Assembly: GCA_051873875.1 (NCBI GenBank)
Contig: JBJEFI010000048.1
Coordinates: 248,001 to 312,000 of the forward strand
Reading direction: 5' to 3'
Source: JBJEFI01 sp051873875
Lineage (GTDB): Bacteria; Bacillota; Bacilli; Bacillales; Bacillaceae_G
Length of the DNA: 64,000 nucleotides
Shown here: in pieces, positions 33,764 through 43,614 of the stretch
Layout: each line of letters begins with the position of its first letter
How positions within the stretch are numbered: position 1 is the stretch's first letter
Position numbers and translations under genes: made by a program
The notes under the pieces: model-generated
Seen by the model: the letters and a program-made list of their open reading frames with translations, nothing else
Database searches by the model: none
Told to the model about the DNA's origin: nothing

Positions 33764-34882
33764 ATGAAAGGGCATCACCTAGAAACAACACTTGCACAAT
33801 TAGGAAATCGAAGCGAAACATTAACTGGAGCTGTTAGCGCACCACTTTATTTATCGACGGCTTATCGCCATGAAGGCATTGGGATGTCCACTGGATTTGA
33901 TTATAGTCGCACAGGAAACCCGACAAGAAAAGTCGTAGAAGAAGCAATTGCAACGTTAGAGCATGGTCATAGCGGCTTTGCATTTAGTTCAGGAATGGCT
34001 GCTATTCACACACTAATGTTATTATTTCAAAGTGGAGATGAGATTTTTGTTTCAAAAGATCTTTATGGGGGGACGTATCGTCTTTTTGAAACAGGTATGA
34101 AAAATTTTGGATTGCACTTTTCTTATTTCACTTTTTTTGATTTAGAGGAAGTAGAACAGCGTATCACAAAGCAAACAAAAGCATTTTTCATTGAAACACC
34201 AACAAATCCACTTATGCAAGAAGTAGATTTAGAAAAAATTAGTCAATTAGCTAAAAAGTATAATCTACTATTAATCGTAGATAACACCTTCTACACACCT
34301 ATTTTACAGCAGCCACTTTTACTTGGTGCTGATATTGTTTTACACAGTGCAACAAAGTATTTAGGTGGTCACAATGATGTACTAGCAGGTTTAATCGTTG
34401 CGAAAGATTCTGCTATATGCGAACAAATCTTTAAATTTCAAAATGGAGCTGGTGCTGTCCTATCACCTTTTGATTCATGGCTTTTGTTAAGGGGCATGAA
34501 AACATTATCCCTTCGAATGAAACAACACGAAAAAAACGCAAAAGATATGGCTACTTTTTTATCGAATCACGATGATGTAACAGAAGTACTTTATCCCGGA
34601 AAAGGTGGAATGTTATCCTTCCGTATACAGGATGAAAAATATATTAATTCTTTTTTACAAAATCTACAGTTAATCACATTTGCTGAAAGCCTAGGTGGTT
34701 GTGAAAGTTTCATTACATATCCAGCTACTCAAACACATATGGATATTCCAGAAGAAATTCGGATTGAAAATGGCATATGTAATCGACTACTTCGATTTTC
34801 AGTTGGAATTGAAAATAGTGAAGATTTAATTCATGACCTAAACAATGCATTTATTCAAATGAAAGGAAGCATTCACATATGA
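33764..34882 (+). CDS. metI: Cystathionine gamma-synthase / O-acetylhomoserine thiolyase
   Basis: 372-residue PLP enzyme of the Cys/Met metabolism family making cystathionine (or homocysteine) from acylhomoserine. It follows B. subtilis MetI closely: ETTLAQLGNRSETLTGAVSAP, STAYRHEGIGMSTGFDYSRT, FSSGMAAIHT, LIVDNTFYTP, HSATKYLGGHND (PLP Lys), LLRGMKTLSLRM and FITYPATQTHMDIPEEIR. ATG 33764 follows AGGGGGGA. It overlaps the next gene by four bases. Confidence 0.93.
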   Translation: MKGHHLETTLAQLGNRSETLTGAVSAPLYLSTAYRHEGIGMSTGFDYSRTGNPTRKVVEEAIATLEHGHSGFAFSSGMAAIHTLMLLFQSGDEIFVSKDLYGGTYRLFETGMKNFGLHFSYFTFFDLEEVEQRITKQTKAFFIETPTNPLMQEVDLEKISQLAKKYNLLLIVDNTFYTPILQQPLLLGADIVLHSATKYLGGHNDVLAGLIVAKDSAICEQIFKFQNGAGAVLSPFDSWLLLRGMKTLSLRMKQHEKNAKDMATFLSNHDDVTEVLYPGKGGMLSFRIQDEKYINSFLQNLQLITFAESLGGCESFITYPATQTHMDIPEEIRIENGICNRLLRFSVGIENSEDLIHDLNNAFIQMKGSIHI

Positions 34883-36075
34883 AAAACACAACAGATTATA
34901 AACTAAGTGAAACATCTTCTTTTGATACTGTCTCCAATCGTCGGGGTACAAATAGCGTTAAATGGGAACGAGATATTCCGACCGATGCGTTACCAATGTG
35001 GGTTGCCGATACGGATTTTCGCGCTCCTGAAGCTGTCATTGAAGCACTACATCAGGCAGTAGATCATGGTATCTTCGGTTACAGTTTCTTTAATAAAGAA
35101 GGAAGAGATGCAATACGCAATTGGCTTCAAAAACGTCACAACTATTCAATTGAAAATGACTGGATTCTCTTTCACAGTGGGGTTGTTCCGTCCATTGCCA
35201 CAATCATTCATGCATTAACAAATGAAACTGATGGCATTGTCGTACAGCCACCAGTTTATCCTCCATTTATGAATCTTGTAAAACTAAACAATCGAACATT
35301 GTATGAAAACCCATTACATTTAAACAATGGTACATATGAAATGGACTTTGAAGGATTAGAAAATATATTAGCAAAAGGTGTTAAATTGTTTATTCTTTGC
35401 TCCCCTCATAACCCTGTTGGGCGTGTTTGGAAGCGTGAAGAATTAGAAAAGCTAATAGCCTTATGTAAAAAATACAATACAACCATTATTTCTGATGAAA
35501 TTCATCACGATTTAATTTTATTCGAAAACAAACACATTCCAACAGCTTCACTCGGGTATGGAGAAAATATAATTACATTATTTGCTCCTAGTAAAACATT
35601 TAATGTAGCTGGCCTTAAGGCATCTGTTATCGTTTGTGAAAACAAAGAAATACGTGAAAAAATTGTTCATGTTCAACAGTGCCAAGGAACAGGCGAAGTT
35701 AACAAAGCTGGTATCGTTGCTCTGCAAACAGCATACGAGCAAGGTGAACAATGGTTAAATGAACAGATTGCTTATCTTGAAGAAAATGTTCGATATACAA
35801 AACAATACTTACAAATGCATCTACCACATATAAAATGGTTTCAACCAGAAGCTACATACCTACTTTGGCTTGATTGTTCCTATTATGAACAAAAAATTGG
35901 CAACGTAAAAGCTTATTTAGAAAAAGAAGGGCACATTATCGTTGAAGATGGATTAAAGTATGGAACAGGCGGAGATGGCTTTATCCGTCTAAATATCGGT
36001 ACTCAAAAATCACTTTTACAAGAAGGATTACAGCGGATTACAGCAGCTTTAACAAAAAGCGAGAAAGAAGAATAA
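34879..36075 (+). CDS. patB: PatB/MalY-type cystathionine beta-lyase (C-S lyase)
   Basis: 398-residue fold-type-I PLP enzyme. LPMWVADTDFRAPEAV at the N-terminus, FGYSFF, PVYPPF, SPHNPVGRVW, ISDEIHHDLIL and the PLP motif APSKTFNVAGLKAS are the MalY/PatB signature. It is translationally coupled to metI, so it probably supplies cystathionine beta-lyase activity (cystathionine to homocysteine). In B. subtilis the metI partner is MetC, of a different PLP subfamily, so this is a non-homologous replacement. It could also cleave other C-S bonds. Confidence 0.88.
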   Translation: MKNTTDYKLSETSSFDTVSNRRGTNSVKWERDIPTDALPMWVADTDFRAPEAVIEALHQAVDHGIFGYSFFNKEGRDAIRNWLQKRHNYSIENDWILFHSGVVPSIATIIHALTNETDGIVVQPPVYPPFMNLVKLNNRTLYENPLHLNNGTYEMDFEGLENILAKGVKLFILCSPHNPVGRVWKREELEKLIALCKKYNTTIISDEIHHDLILFENKHIPTASLGYGENIITLFAPSKTFNVAGLKASVIVCENKEIREKIVHVQQCQGTGEVNKAGIVALQTAYEQGEQWLNEQIAYLEENVRYTKQYLQMHLPHIKWFQPEATYLLWLDCSYYEQKIGNVKAYLEKEGHIIVEDGLKYGTGGDGFIRLNIGTQKSLLQEGLQRITAALTKSEKEE

Positions 36076-36091
36076 ACACCTTTTAATAAAT

Positions 36092-36131
36092 AAAAAAGGA
36101 GTTAGCATTTATGCTACTCCTCTTTTTTATA
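36092..36131. terminator. Terminator between patB and murB
   Basis: GGAGTTAGCA pairs with TGCTACTCC (one bulge), flanked by AAAAAA and CTTTTTT; usable on both strands. Confidence 0.85.
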
Positions 36132-36135
36132 TTGA

Positions 36136-37053
36136 TTATAAATCTTCACCGACAATTTTTACTTCTGTTTCTAATTGTACACCGAATTTTTCTTTCACAA
36201 CTTGTTGAACATGTTTAATAAGTTTAATAATATCGGCTGCTGTTGCATTATCTCGATTAATAATAAACCCCGCATGCTTTTCAGATACTTGTGCGCCACC
36301 AATCATAACACCTTGTAAGTTGCTATCTTGAATAAGCTTACCAGCAAAATACCCTTCTGGACGTTTAAATGTACTACCCGCTGATGGATACTCAAGTGGT
36401 TGTTTATCAACACGACGAGCTGTTAAATCATCCATCGTTTCTTTTATATTCGTGTATTCGCCTTTTTTTAATTGCAATACTGCTTCTAATGCAATATATC
36501 CATATTTAGAAATAGCACTTTTTCGGTAACTCATTTCCATTTCTTCTAACGTTAAAGAAGCAAACTCGCCTTCTGTTGTTAATACTAATACCTTCTTTAA
36601 AATATCTTTTACTTCTCCACCATATGCGCCTGCATTCATAGCTAAAGCACCGCCGACTGTACCAGGAATACCGCAAGCAAATTCTAATCCTGTTAAGTTT
36701 GCCTCCAATGCCGCTTTTGATGCATCAATAATTTGTGTACCCATTTGAACAGTCATGATGTCATCTTCAATGGTAATATCATTTAATCGATCAAATTTCA
36801 TAACAATCCCACGAATACCACCATCACGAACAAGTAAGTTAGAGCCATTTCCTAATAAGAATAATGGAATATTATTTTCCAGAGCAAACTTATAAACACC
36901 TTGCACTTCTGATAACGTTGTTGGTGTAACAAATAAATCTGCTGGTCCACCTACTTTAAACGATGTATGTAGTTTTAGTGGTTCGTTTACTTTTATGTTT
37001 TCTGTTGAAAGAATAGATTGTAATTGTTGTTCATAATTTGTATATTGATTCAT
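36136..37053 (-). CDS. murB: UDP-N-acetylenolpyruvoylglucosamine reductase
   Basis: FAD/NADPH enzyme of peptidoglycan precursor synthesis, reducing UDP-GlcNAc-enolpyruvate to UDP-MurNAc. 305 residues. FAD-binding NTSFKVGG-type (HTSFKVGGPADLF), LGNGSNLLVRDGG, GLEFACGIPGTVGGALAMNAGAYGG are intact; the catalytic Ser is in PSAGSTFKRP and the Arg/Glu in SYRKSAI and ...GVQLETEVKIVG. Type IIb by length. Not beside other mur genes. Confidence 0.95.
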   Translation of the reverse strand: MNQYTNYEQQLQSILSTENIKVNEPLKLHTSFKVGGPADLFVTPTTLSEVQGVYKFALENNIPLFLLGNGSNLLVRDGGIRGIVMKFDRLNDITIEDDIMTVQMGTQIIDASKAALEANLTGLEFACGIPGTVGGALAMNAGAYGGEVKDILKKVLVLTTEGEFASLTLEEMEMSYRKSAISKYGYIALEAVLQLKKGEYTNIKETMDDLTARRVDKQPLEYPSAGSTFKRPEGYFAGKLIQDSNLQGVMIGGAQVSEKHAGFIINRDNATAADIIKLIKHVQQVVKEKFGVQLETEVKIVGEDL

Positions 37054-37086
37054 TATTTCACCCTAATTTCTATAATAAATAAAAAA

Positions 37087-37116
37087 ATTATATCAAAAAA
37101 ATAGATATTCGTCCAA
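37087..37116 (-). promoter_or_regulatory. murB promoter
   Basis: Minus strand TTGGAC (37116-37111), 18 bases, TATAAT (37092-37087), about 35 bases before the murB start. Confidence 0.6.
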
Positions 37117-37233
37117 AATTGATAAAAAATCTGTAGATAGCTACTTTCATGCATATAGCAAATTAACTAATCCGAAAGAAGCCCAACTGAAAGTTATACA
37201 ATTGTATATATTCAAAAATGTATCCTTTAAAAT

Positions 37234-37273
37234 AAATAAAAGCCATGTACATGGACGTACATGGCTTTTATTT
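37234..37273 (-). terminator. Terminator of ptsH-ptsI
   Basis: AAATAAAAGCCATGTAC pairs perfectly with GTACATGGCTTTTATTT around ATGGAC. Confidence 0.9.
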
Positions 37274-37274
37274 A

Positions 37275-38993
37275 TTATTTTTGAATGCTCTCTACTAATT
37301 CAACAACTTCTTTTGCTGTTGACATGTTAAGTGCTTTATTCGCTAATTCAGTCATTTCTGCTTTTGAAAGCTTAGAAATTAATGAACGAGCTGGTAATAC
37401 AGATGTAGCAGACATTGAGAATTCATGTAAGCCTAAACCAACTAGTAATGGAATAGCTGTTTGATCTCCAGCCATTTCACCACACATGCCAGCCCACTTG
37501 CCTTCTTTGTTAGCTGCATCAATTACCATCTTAACAAGACGTAAGATTGCAGGGTTGTATGGTTGATATAAGTATGATACTTGTTCGTTCATACGGTCTG
37601 CAGCCATTGTGTATTGGATTAAATCGTTTGTACCGATTGAGAAGAAGTCAACTTCTTTTGCAAATAGGTCAGCGATTACTGCAGATGATGGAATCTCAAC
37701 CATCATACCAACTTCGATGCTATCAGATACAGCTGTACCTTCAGCAACTAATTTTTCTTTTTCTTCCATTAAAACTGCTTTTGCTGAACGGAACTCGTCA
37801 AGCGTTGCAATCATTGGGAACATGATTTTTAAGTTACCATATACGCTAGCACGTAATAATGCACGTAATTGTGTGCGGAAAATGTCTTGTTGATCTAAGC
37901 AAAGACGAATTGCACGGTAACCTAAGAATGGATTCATTTCTTTTGGTAAATGTAAGTATGGAAGCTCTTTATCTCCACCGATATCTAATGTACGAACGAC
38001 AACTGGCTTGTCAGAACCTACACCTTCTAATACCGCTTTATAAGCCTCAAATTGTTCTTCTTCAGTAGGTAAGTTATCGCGGCCCATGTATAAGAACTCA
38101 GTGCGGTATAAACCTACACCTTCACCACCGTTGTTAATAACACCTTCTACATCATTTGGCGTACCGATGTTAGCAACTAACTCTACGTGGTGACCGTCTT
38201 TTGTTACAGTAGGCTCGTCTTTTAACTTCGCCCATTCCGCTTTTTGCTCTTCGAATTTCGCTTTCTTCTCTTGGTAAGCAGCTAATTCTTCAGCAGTAGG
38301 ATCAACGATTACCATACCGTCTAAACCATCAACGATTACCATTACATCGTTTTCAATTTTAGCCGTTACTTCTTTTGTACCTACAACAGCTGGAATTTCT
38401 AATGAACGTGCCATGATTGCAGAGTGAGATGTACGTCCACCGATATCAGTTGTGAAACCTAATGCATATTTACGGTTTAACTGAGCAGTATCAGATGGTG
38501 TTAAATCTTCTGCAATAATAACTACTTCTTCTTTAATTGTCGCTGGGTTTGCAATACGAACACCTAATAAGTGCGCCATTACACGTTTCGTTACGTCACG
38601 AATGTCTGCAGCACGTTCACGCATGTATTCGTTATCCATTGATTCGAACATCATGATGAACATGTTTGCAACTTCATTCATTGCGAATTCAGCGTTTACA
38701 TTTTCTGACTTAATTTTATCCTTTACTTGGTTTACAAGCTCAGGGTCACTTACTACTAATAAGTGAGCTTCAAAGATTGCAGCTTTATCTGCTCCAAGTT
38801 CTGCTAAAGCGTGAACACGGATTTCATCTAACTCAACCTTTGATGTTTCAATTGCTGCATCTAAACGAGTAATTTCAGCATCAGCATCAGCAATTGTTTT
38901 TTTCTCGATGTTTAGTTCTGGGTTTTCTAGGCGATAAGCTTTTGCGATGGCGATCCCGCTTGAAGCGGCAATCCCTTGAATGTGTAAAGACAT
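37275..38993 (-). CDS. ptsI: PTS enzyme I (phosphoenolpyruvate-protein phosphotransferase)
   Basis: 572 residues. Takes phosphate from PEP and passes it to HPr. The phospho-His is in IGGRTSHSAIMAR; the PEP-binding barrel has LYRTEFLYM, VVRTLDIGGDKELPY, MFPMIAT, GMMVEIPSSA, IGTNDLIQYT and GMCGEMAGD with the catalytic Cys. Three bases separate it from ptsH, and one terminator closes both. Confidence 0.97.
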   Translation of the reverse strand: MSLHIQGIAASSGIAIAKAYRLENPELNIEKKTIADADAEITRLDAAIETSKVELDEIRVHALAELGADKAAIFEAHLLVVSDPELVNQVKDKIKSENVNAEFAMNEVANMFIMMFESMDNEYMRERAADIRDVTKRVMAHLLGVRIANPATIKEEVVIIAEDLTPSDTAQLNRKYALGFTTDIGGRTSHSAIMARSLEIPAVVGTKEVTAKIENDVMVIVDGLDGMVIVDPTAEELAAYQEKKAKFEEQKAEWAKLKDEPTVTKDGHHVELVANIGTPNDVEGVINNGGEGVGLYRTEFLYMGRDNLPTEEEQFEAYKAVLEGVGSDKPVVVRTLDIGGDKELPYLHLPKEMNPFLGYRAIRLCLDQQDIFRTQLRALLRASVYGNLKIMFPMIATLDEFRSAKAVLMEEKEKLVAEGTAVSDSIEVGMMVEIPSSAVIADLFAKEVDFFSIGTNDLIQYTMAADRMNEQVSYLYQPYNPAILRLVKMVIDAANKEGKWAGMCGEMAGDQTAIPLLVGLGLHEFSMSATSVLPARSLISKLSKAEMTELANKALNMSTAKEVVELVESIQK

Positions 38994-38996
38994 GGA

Positions 38997-39260
38997 TTAT
39001 TCGCCTAATCCTGCAGATTTCATTGTTTCAGCGATAGCTGCTACAGCTTCAGCTGCATCATCACCATTTGCAATTACTTTGATTTCAGCGCCTTGTTGAA
39101 TACCTAATGACATAACACCCATGATAGATTTTAAGTTAACAGATTTACCGTTGAACTCTAAGTTAATATCTGAATTGAATTTGCTTGCAGTATTTACTAA
39201 TACAGTTGCTGGACGTGCATGGATACCAGACTCATCAGTGATTTTAAAGATTTTTTCCAT
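38997..39260 (-). CDS. ptsH: PTS phosphocarrier HPr
   Basis: 87 residues. Phosphorylated by enzyme I on His15 (GIHARPAT) and by HPr kinase on the conserved Ser near 46 (VNLKSIMGVMSLG), the second being the CcpA corepressor form in Firmicutes. Start after AAAGGAGATTAACG. First gene of ptsH-ptsI. Confidence 0.97.
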   Translation of the reverse strand: MEKIFKITDESGIHARPATVLVNTASKFNSDINLEFNGKSVNLKSIMGVMSLGIQQGAEIKVIANGDDAAEAVAAIAETMKSAGLGE

Positions 39261-39653
39261 AATCGTTAATCTCCTTTATACTCATATATTGTGGTTGGTT
39301 TTGTGTTTTTTTTAACATAATCATTCTATACTATAGAACGCCTACGTCTTGCAATTGTACACAAAGTCCCATTTATTAGTCAACGCATTTCTTCAACAAA
39401 CTTGAAGTTTTTTGAAACAATATGAAAAATTTCCGAACTTTTTATGGAGAAATACGTGTACAATTGTATTTTTCACCTTTCTTGGTACTTTATGTATTAT
39501 TTAAGAAAGCATAAAGGAATAAATAGGGATTTCTTATGATCTCCCTATTATTTTTCTTCCCTAATTACATGTATACCCTTTACTACTTATATCTCCATCG
39601 TTTAAGGTAGCAAATTCACGATTCATTTTTCTTCCTTTATCCTTTTCTATATG
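39261..39653 (-). promoter_or_regulatory. Region between ptsG and ptsH with a hairpin and ptsHI promoter
   Basis: AATAGGGA (39522-39529) and TCCCTATT (39542-39549) form a stem that may end ptsG transcripts on the minus strand. On the minus strand TTGCAA and, 18 bases later, TATAGA precede ptsH by about 70 bases. Nothing else was recognised. Confidence 0.5.
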
Positions 39654-41726
39654 TTACTTTACACGTACAATTCCCGTTTCTCCTCTTGATACAGTTCCTG
39701 TTTTTACAATTTCAACTTCTTTATCTTGGGCATTTGTAAACACAACTGGCGTCATAATAGATGGAGCATTATTTTTTACATATTCCAAATCAAACGTAAT
39801 TAACTCTTGTCCTTTCTTCACTTTATCACCTTGTTTAACATGCGCATTAAATCCTTCACCATTCAATTTCACTGTATCCATTCCAATATGAATCAACACT
39901 TCTAACCCTTCACTAGAAACAATCCCAATCGCATGTTTCGTTGGAAATAAATTAGCTACTTCCCCATCTACAGGAGACACAACAATCCCCTCTGTTGGTT
40001 CAATGGCAAAACCGTCTCCCATCATTTTGCCACCAAAAACAGGGTCCTGTACATCTGTAATTGGTATAATTCTACCCGTTAACGGAGAAACGACACCATT
40101 AATTCCCTCTCCTTTTATTGGGGACACATTTTCATCTACTTGTTTTTCGGGAGCTTTTGCTGGTGTTTTACCAGACATAATATCACGCATTTGTCCTTTT
40201 AAAATATCTGCTAATGGTCCATAAATAGCTTGAATATTATTTCCTACTTCAAGTACCCCTGCAGCCCCTAACTCTTTTAGTCGTTCTTTATTAACCTGCC
40301 CTTTATCTTTTACTGTCACTCGTAAACGGGTAATACATGCGTCTAATTTATCAATATTACTAGCTCCACCAAAAGCCGCTAATACTTCATAAGGTAAATC
40401 ATCATTCGTTGTCGTTGTAGTAGTTTTTGTTTCAACTACTTCTCGTCCTGGTGTTTTTAAATCGAATTTTCGAATAAGAAAACGGAATAAGAAATAGTAA
40501 ATAACAGCAAGTACTAATCCAAATGGAATAACAAGCCACCAAGCTGTTCTATTTTGTAATACACCAAATAACAGATAATCGATTAATCCACCCGAAAAGG
40601 TCATTCCAATTTTTACGTTTAATAAGTGCATCGTCATAAAAGATAAGCCTGCAAAAATACAGTGGACAGCAAATAACAATGGTGCAACAAATAAGAAAGA
40701 AAACTCAATCGGTTCTGTAATTCCCGTTAGAAAAGCCGTTAACGCTGCTGAACCTAAAATACCAGCAGCGATTTTTTTATTTTCTGGTTTCGCTTCTTGA
40801 TACATAGCTAGCGCTGCTGCTGGTAAGCCAAACATCATAAACGGATACTTTCCTGTCATAAATGTTCCTGCTGTTAATGGCACTCCATCTTTTAACTGTG
40901 CAAAGAAAATTCGTTGATCGCCTCGAACAATATCTCCATTCAAATCCACATATGATCCAAATTCAAACCAAAACGGAGAATAAAAAATATGATGTAAACC
41001 AAATGGAATCAATGCACGTTCTACAACCCCAAAGATAAATGCAGCCAAAGTTAAATTAGCACTAATCATACTTTCAGAGAAATAATTAAGACCATTTTGA
41101 ATTGGTGGCCATAAAAATGACATAATAATCCCCAATATTAAAGCAGAAGCTGCTGTAACAATCGGTACGAATCGTTTCCCTGCAAAAAAACCTAAAAAGG
41201 CTGGAAGGGTAATGTTATAAAATCGATTATAACAATATGCAGCTAATACTCCGACGATAATCCCACCAAACACACCGGATTGCAGTGTTGGAATTCCCAA
41301 TACATTTCCATAAGCCGGATTTTCACTTACTAGCTTTGTAATTTGATCTGCTACTGAAAGGGTTTGTCCATCAGTAGTAACGTCAGCAAGATTTCGAAAT
41401 ACGATTACATTCATTGTTTTATTCATAATTAAGTAACCAATGATGGCTGCTAGAGCAGCAACGCCTTCTCCATCCGCTAGTCCAACTGCAACTCCAACTG
41501 CGAATAATACTGGTAGATTTCCAAAAATAATATCACCAGATTGTTCCATTACCCTTGCAACTAGTTGAAACCAATCTGCTTGTAAAAAGGGAAGTTTTTC
41601 AAGTAACGTTGTATTTTGAAATGCATTCCCAAAACCAAGTAAAATACCGGCTGCGGGTAACAATGCTACAGGTAACATCAACGCTTTCCCAATTCGTTGC
41701 AATACCCCAAAGAAACTTTTGAACAT
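39654..41726 (-). CDS. ptsG: PTS glucose-type transporter, EIICBA
   Basis: 690 residues in one chain: IIC membrane domain (about 1-410; GKALMLPVALLPAAGILLGFG start, GITEPIEFSFLF substrate loop), IIB (about 440-520; LDACITRLRV with the phospho-Cys) and IIA (about 540-690; PVFGGKMMGDG, VLIHIGMDTVKL with the phospho-His). It imports and phosphorylates glucose or a related hexose. The start follows TAGGAGG. No glcT antiterminator gene or RAT sequence was seen next to it, unlike B. subtilis. GlcNAc-type specificity cannot be fully excluded. Confidence 0.93.
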   Translation of the reverse strand: MFKSFFGVLQRIGKALMLPVALLPAAGILLGFGNAFQNTTLLEKLPFLQADWFQLVARVMEQSGDIIFGNLPVLFAVGVAVGLADGEGVAALAAIIGYLIMNKTMNVIVFRNLADVTTDGQTLSVADQITKLVSENPAYGNVLGIPTLQSGVFGGIIVGVLAAYCYNRFYNITLPAFLGFFAGKRFVPIVTAASALILGIIMSFLWPPIQNGLNYFSESMISANLTLAAFIFGVVERALIPFGLHHIFYSPFWFEFGSYVDLNGDIVRGDQRIFFAQLKDGVPLTAGTFMTGKYPFMMFGLPAAALAMYQEAKPENKKIAAGILGSAALTAFLTGITEPIEFSFLFVAPLLFAVHCIFAGLSFMTMHLLNVKIGMTFSGGLIDYLLFGVLQNRTAWWLVIPFGLVLAVIYYFLFRFLIRKFDLKTPGREVVETKTTTTTTNDDLPYEVLAAFGGASNIDKLDACITRLRVTVKDKGQVNKERLKELGAAGVLEVGNNIQAIYGPLADILKGQMRDIMSGKTPAKAPEKQVDENVSPIKGEGINGVVSPLTGRIIPITDVQDPVFGGKMMGDGFAIEPTEGIVVSPVDGEVANLFPTKHAIGIVSSEGLEVLIHIGMDTVKLNGEGFNAHVKQGDKVKKGQELITFDLEYVKNNAPSIMTPVVFTNAQDKEVEIVKTGTVSRGETGIVRVK

Positions 41727-41829
41727 GCCTTAGCCTCCTAAAATTAAAATACCATAACACTTCTGACCGTTATTTTCCCCAAAATAATACATCTCATTCA
41801 TTGTTACATAGACTCACTTCTTTTATATA

Positions 41830-41864
41830 AAAAAAACGCAATTGCACTAATGTACAATTACGCT
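41830..41864 (-). terminator. Terminator of the three-gene unit ending at the MBL gene
   Basis: Minus strand CGTAATTG...CAATTGCG followed by TTTTTTTT. Confidence 0.75.
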
Positions 41865-42722
41865 TTAATATGTAGAAACTAATTCGCCTTCATTAATTCT
41901 TAACGTTAAACCATCTGTTTCAACTTTAATATCGCCTAGTTTCGCTGTTCGTAATATTTGAATATTATTTTTCTTTAAGCGATTAACAACACTTCGATGG
42001 GGATGATTATAATCGTTCCCATGTTCATATGTAATAACAGCAAATGTCGGTTGCACCTGCTTTAGAAAAAAAGAAGATGATGATGTGTAAGAACCATGAT
42101 GCCCAACTTTTAAGACATCTGCGCGTACATCATATTTCTCCGCTACTCTTTCTTCTATTTCTACATCTGCATCTCCCGTTAATAAAAAATCTGCATTTCC
42201 AAATGAAACTTTTAAAATTATCGATGACTCATTATTCTCTCGTTTTTCTTCTCCATTATTCAGCACTCGAATACTAACCATTGGATCAAGAGGAATATAT
42301 TGCCCTTCCCTTGCAATATAAAAAGGAACTTGCTTACTATGAACACTCTTTAAATAAGAATAATATGTAAACGAATCATGTCTTTTCCCACTATCCATTA
42401 TACGCTTTACTGGTATTTCTTGAATGACAGAAATGAGTCCACCAATATGATCAATATCAGGATGAGTAGAAACAACCAAATCTAATTTCTTTACTCCATA
42501 ATTATGAATTTTACTAATCAATTGTTGGGCATGTTCTGGCGGTCCACCATCTACAAGCATACTTTTATGATTAGGAAATATAAGTAGAATAGCATCCCCT
42601 TGTCCCACGTCTAAGAAATATACTTTCAATCGTTGTGGTAGTTGAGTAGACGCCGTCGCGACGATAGGAGATAACGTTAACATAAAAGAAACCATTATAA
42701 TGAAAAGACTTCTTACTATCAC
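41865..42722 (-). CDS. Secreted metallo-beta-lactamase-fold protein (ComEC C-terminal-like)
   Basis: 285 residues with a signal peptide ending near PIVATAS, then an MBL fold of the ComEC/Rec2 C-terminal type: LKVYFLDVGQGDAILL, MLVDGGPPEHA, VVSTHPDIDHIGGL (the metal H-x-D-x-D-H), LLTGDAD and VLKVGHHGSYTSSS. Stand-alone extracellular versions are thought to act on nucleic acids or phosphodiesters. GGAG is three bases from an ATG but nine from GTG 42722, which is preferred. It follows the HAD gene, with a 70-base gap if the later start is right. Confidence 0.83.
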   Translation of the reverse strand: MIVRSLFIIMVSFMLTLSPIVATASTQLPQRLKVYFLDVGQGDAILLIFPNHKSMLVDGGPPEHAQQLISKIHNYGVKKLDLVVSTHPDIDHIGGLISVIQEIPVKRIMDSGKRHDSFTYYSYLKSVHSKQVPFYIAREGQYIPLDPMVSIRVLNNGEEKRENNESSIILKVSFGNADFLLTGDADVEIEERVAEKYDVRADVLKVGHHGSYTSSSSFFLKQVQPTFAVITYEHGNDYNHPHRSVVNRLKKNNIQILRTAKLGDIKVETDGLTLRINEGELVSTY

Positions 42723-42789
42723 TACCATTCGCTCCTTTCCTGTACCATTTAGTATGGAAAAAAAGAAGTGGAAATATGTAGAAAAATCC

Positions 42790-43614
42790 TTATTCAAATA
42801 AACTTAATAAGTTATTTGTAACAAATAATTTTTCTCCTTTATATAAGCTAGGATGAAGAGAAAGGTAGATTCCGTGCATACCTAGTTGCAAAGCAGGAGC
42901 TATTTCGTTTATAAAATTATCCCCAATGGAAACGGCTTCTTCTGGTCTTACATCATACGTTTGAAACAATTGCTGAAAATGTTCTTTTGTTTTCATTGGT
43001 TTCATCGCACTTGTAATTTCTAATGAAAACATCCCTTCTAAATCTAGAAGCTTCAATAATCGTGTCACATCCTCTCGATCTGAGTTCGTCATTAACACCG
43101 TTATTTTCTCTCCTTTTATTAATTGCAAAAATTCTTTTAACCCCTTGATTTTAGGAATTGAAAAAGCCTCTGATGCCATATACTCCTTCGTCCGATTGTA
43201 ACACTCATATGTATCTACTGCTCCATAATGGGCACCAGCCACATATGTATACCACCAGCCATCACCAATTGCAATCATATCTGTTTCATCTAATCGAATT
43301 CCTTCCTTATAATATAGGCTTCCATCCTCTCCAAATAACTCCTGACCTTCCCATGTATATACATTCGTTACTTCATTTGTAAATGGATCGTAAGCCAAAA
43401 TACGATCTCGCTTTCGATCATATACCATTCCAATCTTTAGTAAATGATTCCCTACCTTTATTTGATTATAGTCATTAAAAAATGCCTCTCTTTTTTCTTT
43501 TTCTACTTTCTTTCCTATTTCATTTGCATAATAATCATAGTGACCTGTTCCTTCATATAAAGTACCATCTAAATCAAAGATAATTATTTTACATTTTTCA
43601 ACTAGCTGTTTCAT
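42790..43614 (-). CDS. HAD superfamily hydrolase
   Basis: 274 residues. HAD motif I IIFDLDGTLYEG (nucleophile Asp), motif II VLMTNSDRED, motif III Lys in AMKPMKTKEHF, motif IV AVSIGDNFINEI. The cap domain between residues 30 and 150 is long and Tyr-rich. Likely a phosphatase of unknown substrate. It overlaps the upstream gene by four bases (ATGA), so they are co-translated. Confidence 0.85.
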   Translation of the reverse strand: MKQLVEKCKIIIFDLDGTLYEGTGHYDYYANEIGKKVEKEKREAFFNDYNQIKVGNHLLKIGMVYDRKRDRILAYDPFTNEVTNVYTWEGQELFGEDGSLYYKEGIRLDETDMIAIGDGWWYTYVAGAHYGAVDTYECYNRTKEYMASEAFSIPKIKGLKEFLQLIKGEKITVLMTNSDREDVTRLLKLLDLEGMFSLEITSAMKPMKTKEHFQQLFQTYDVRPEEAVSIGDNFINEIAPALQLGMHGIYLSLHPSLYKGEKLFVTNNLLSLFE

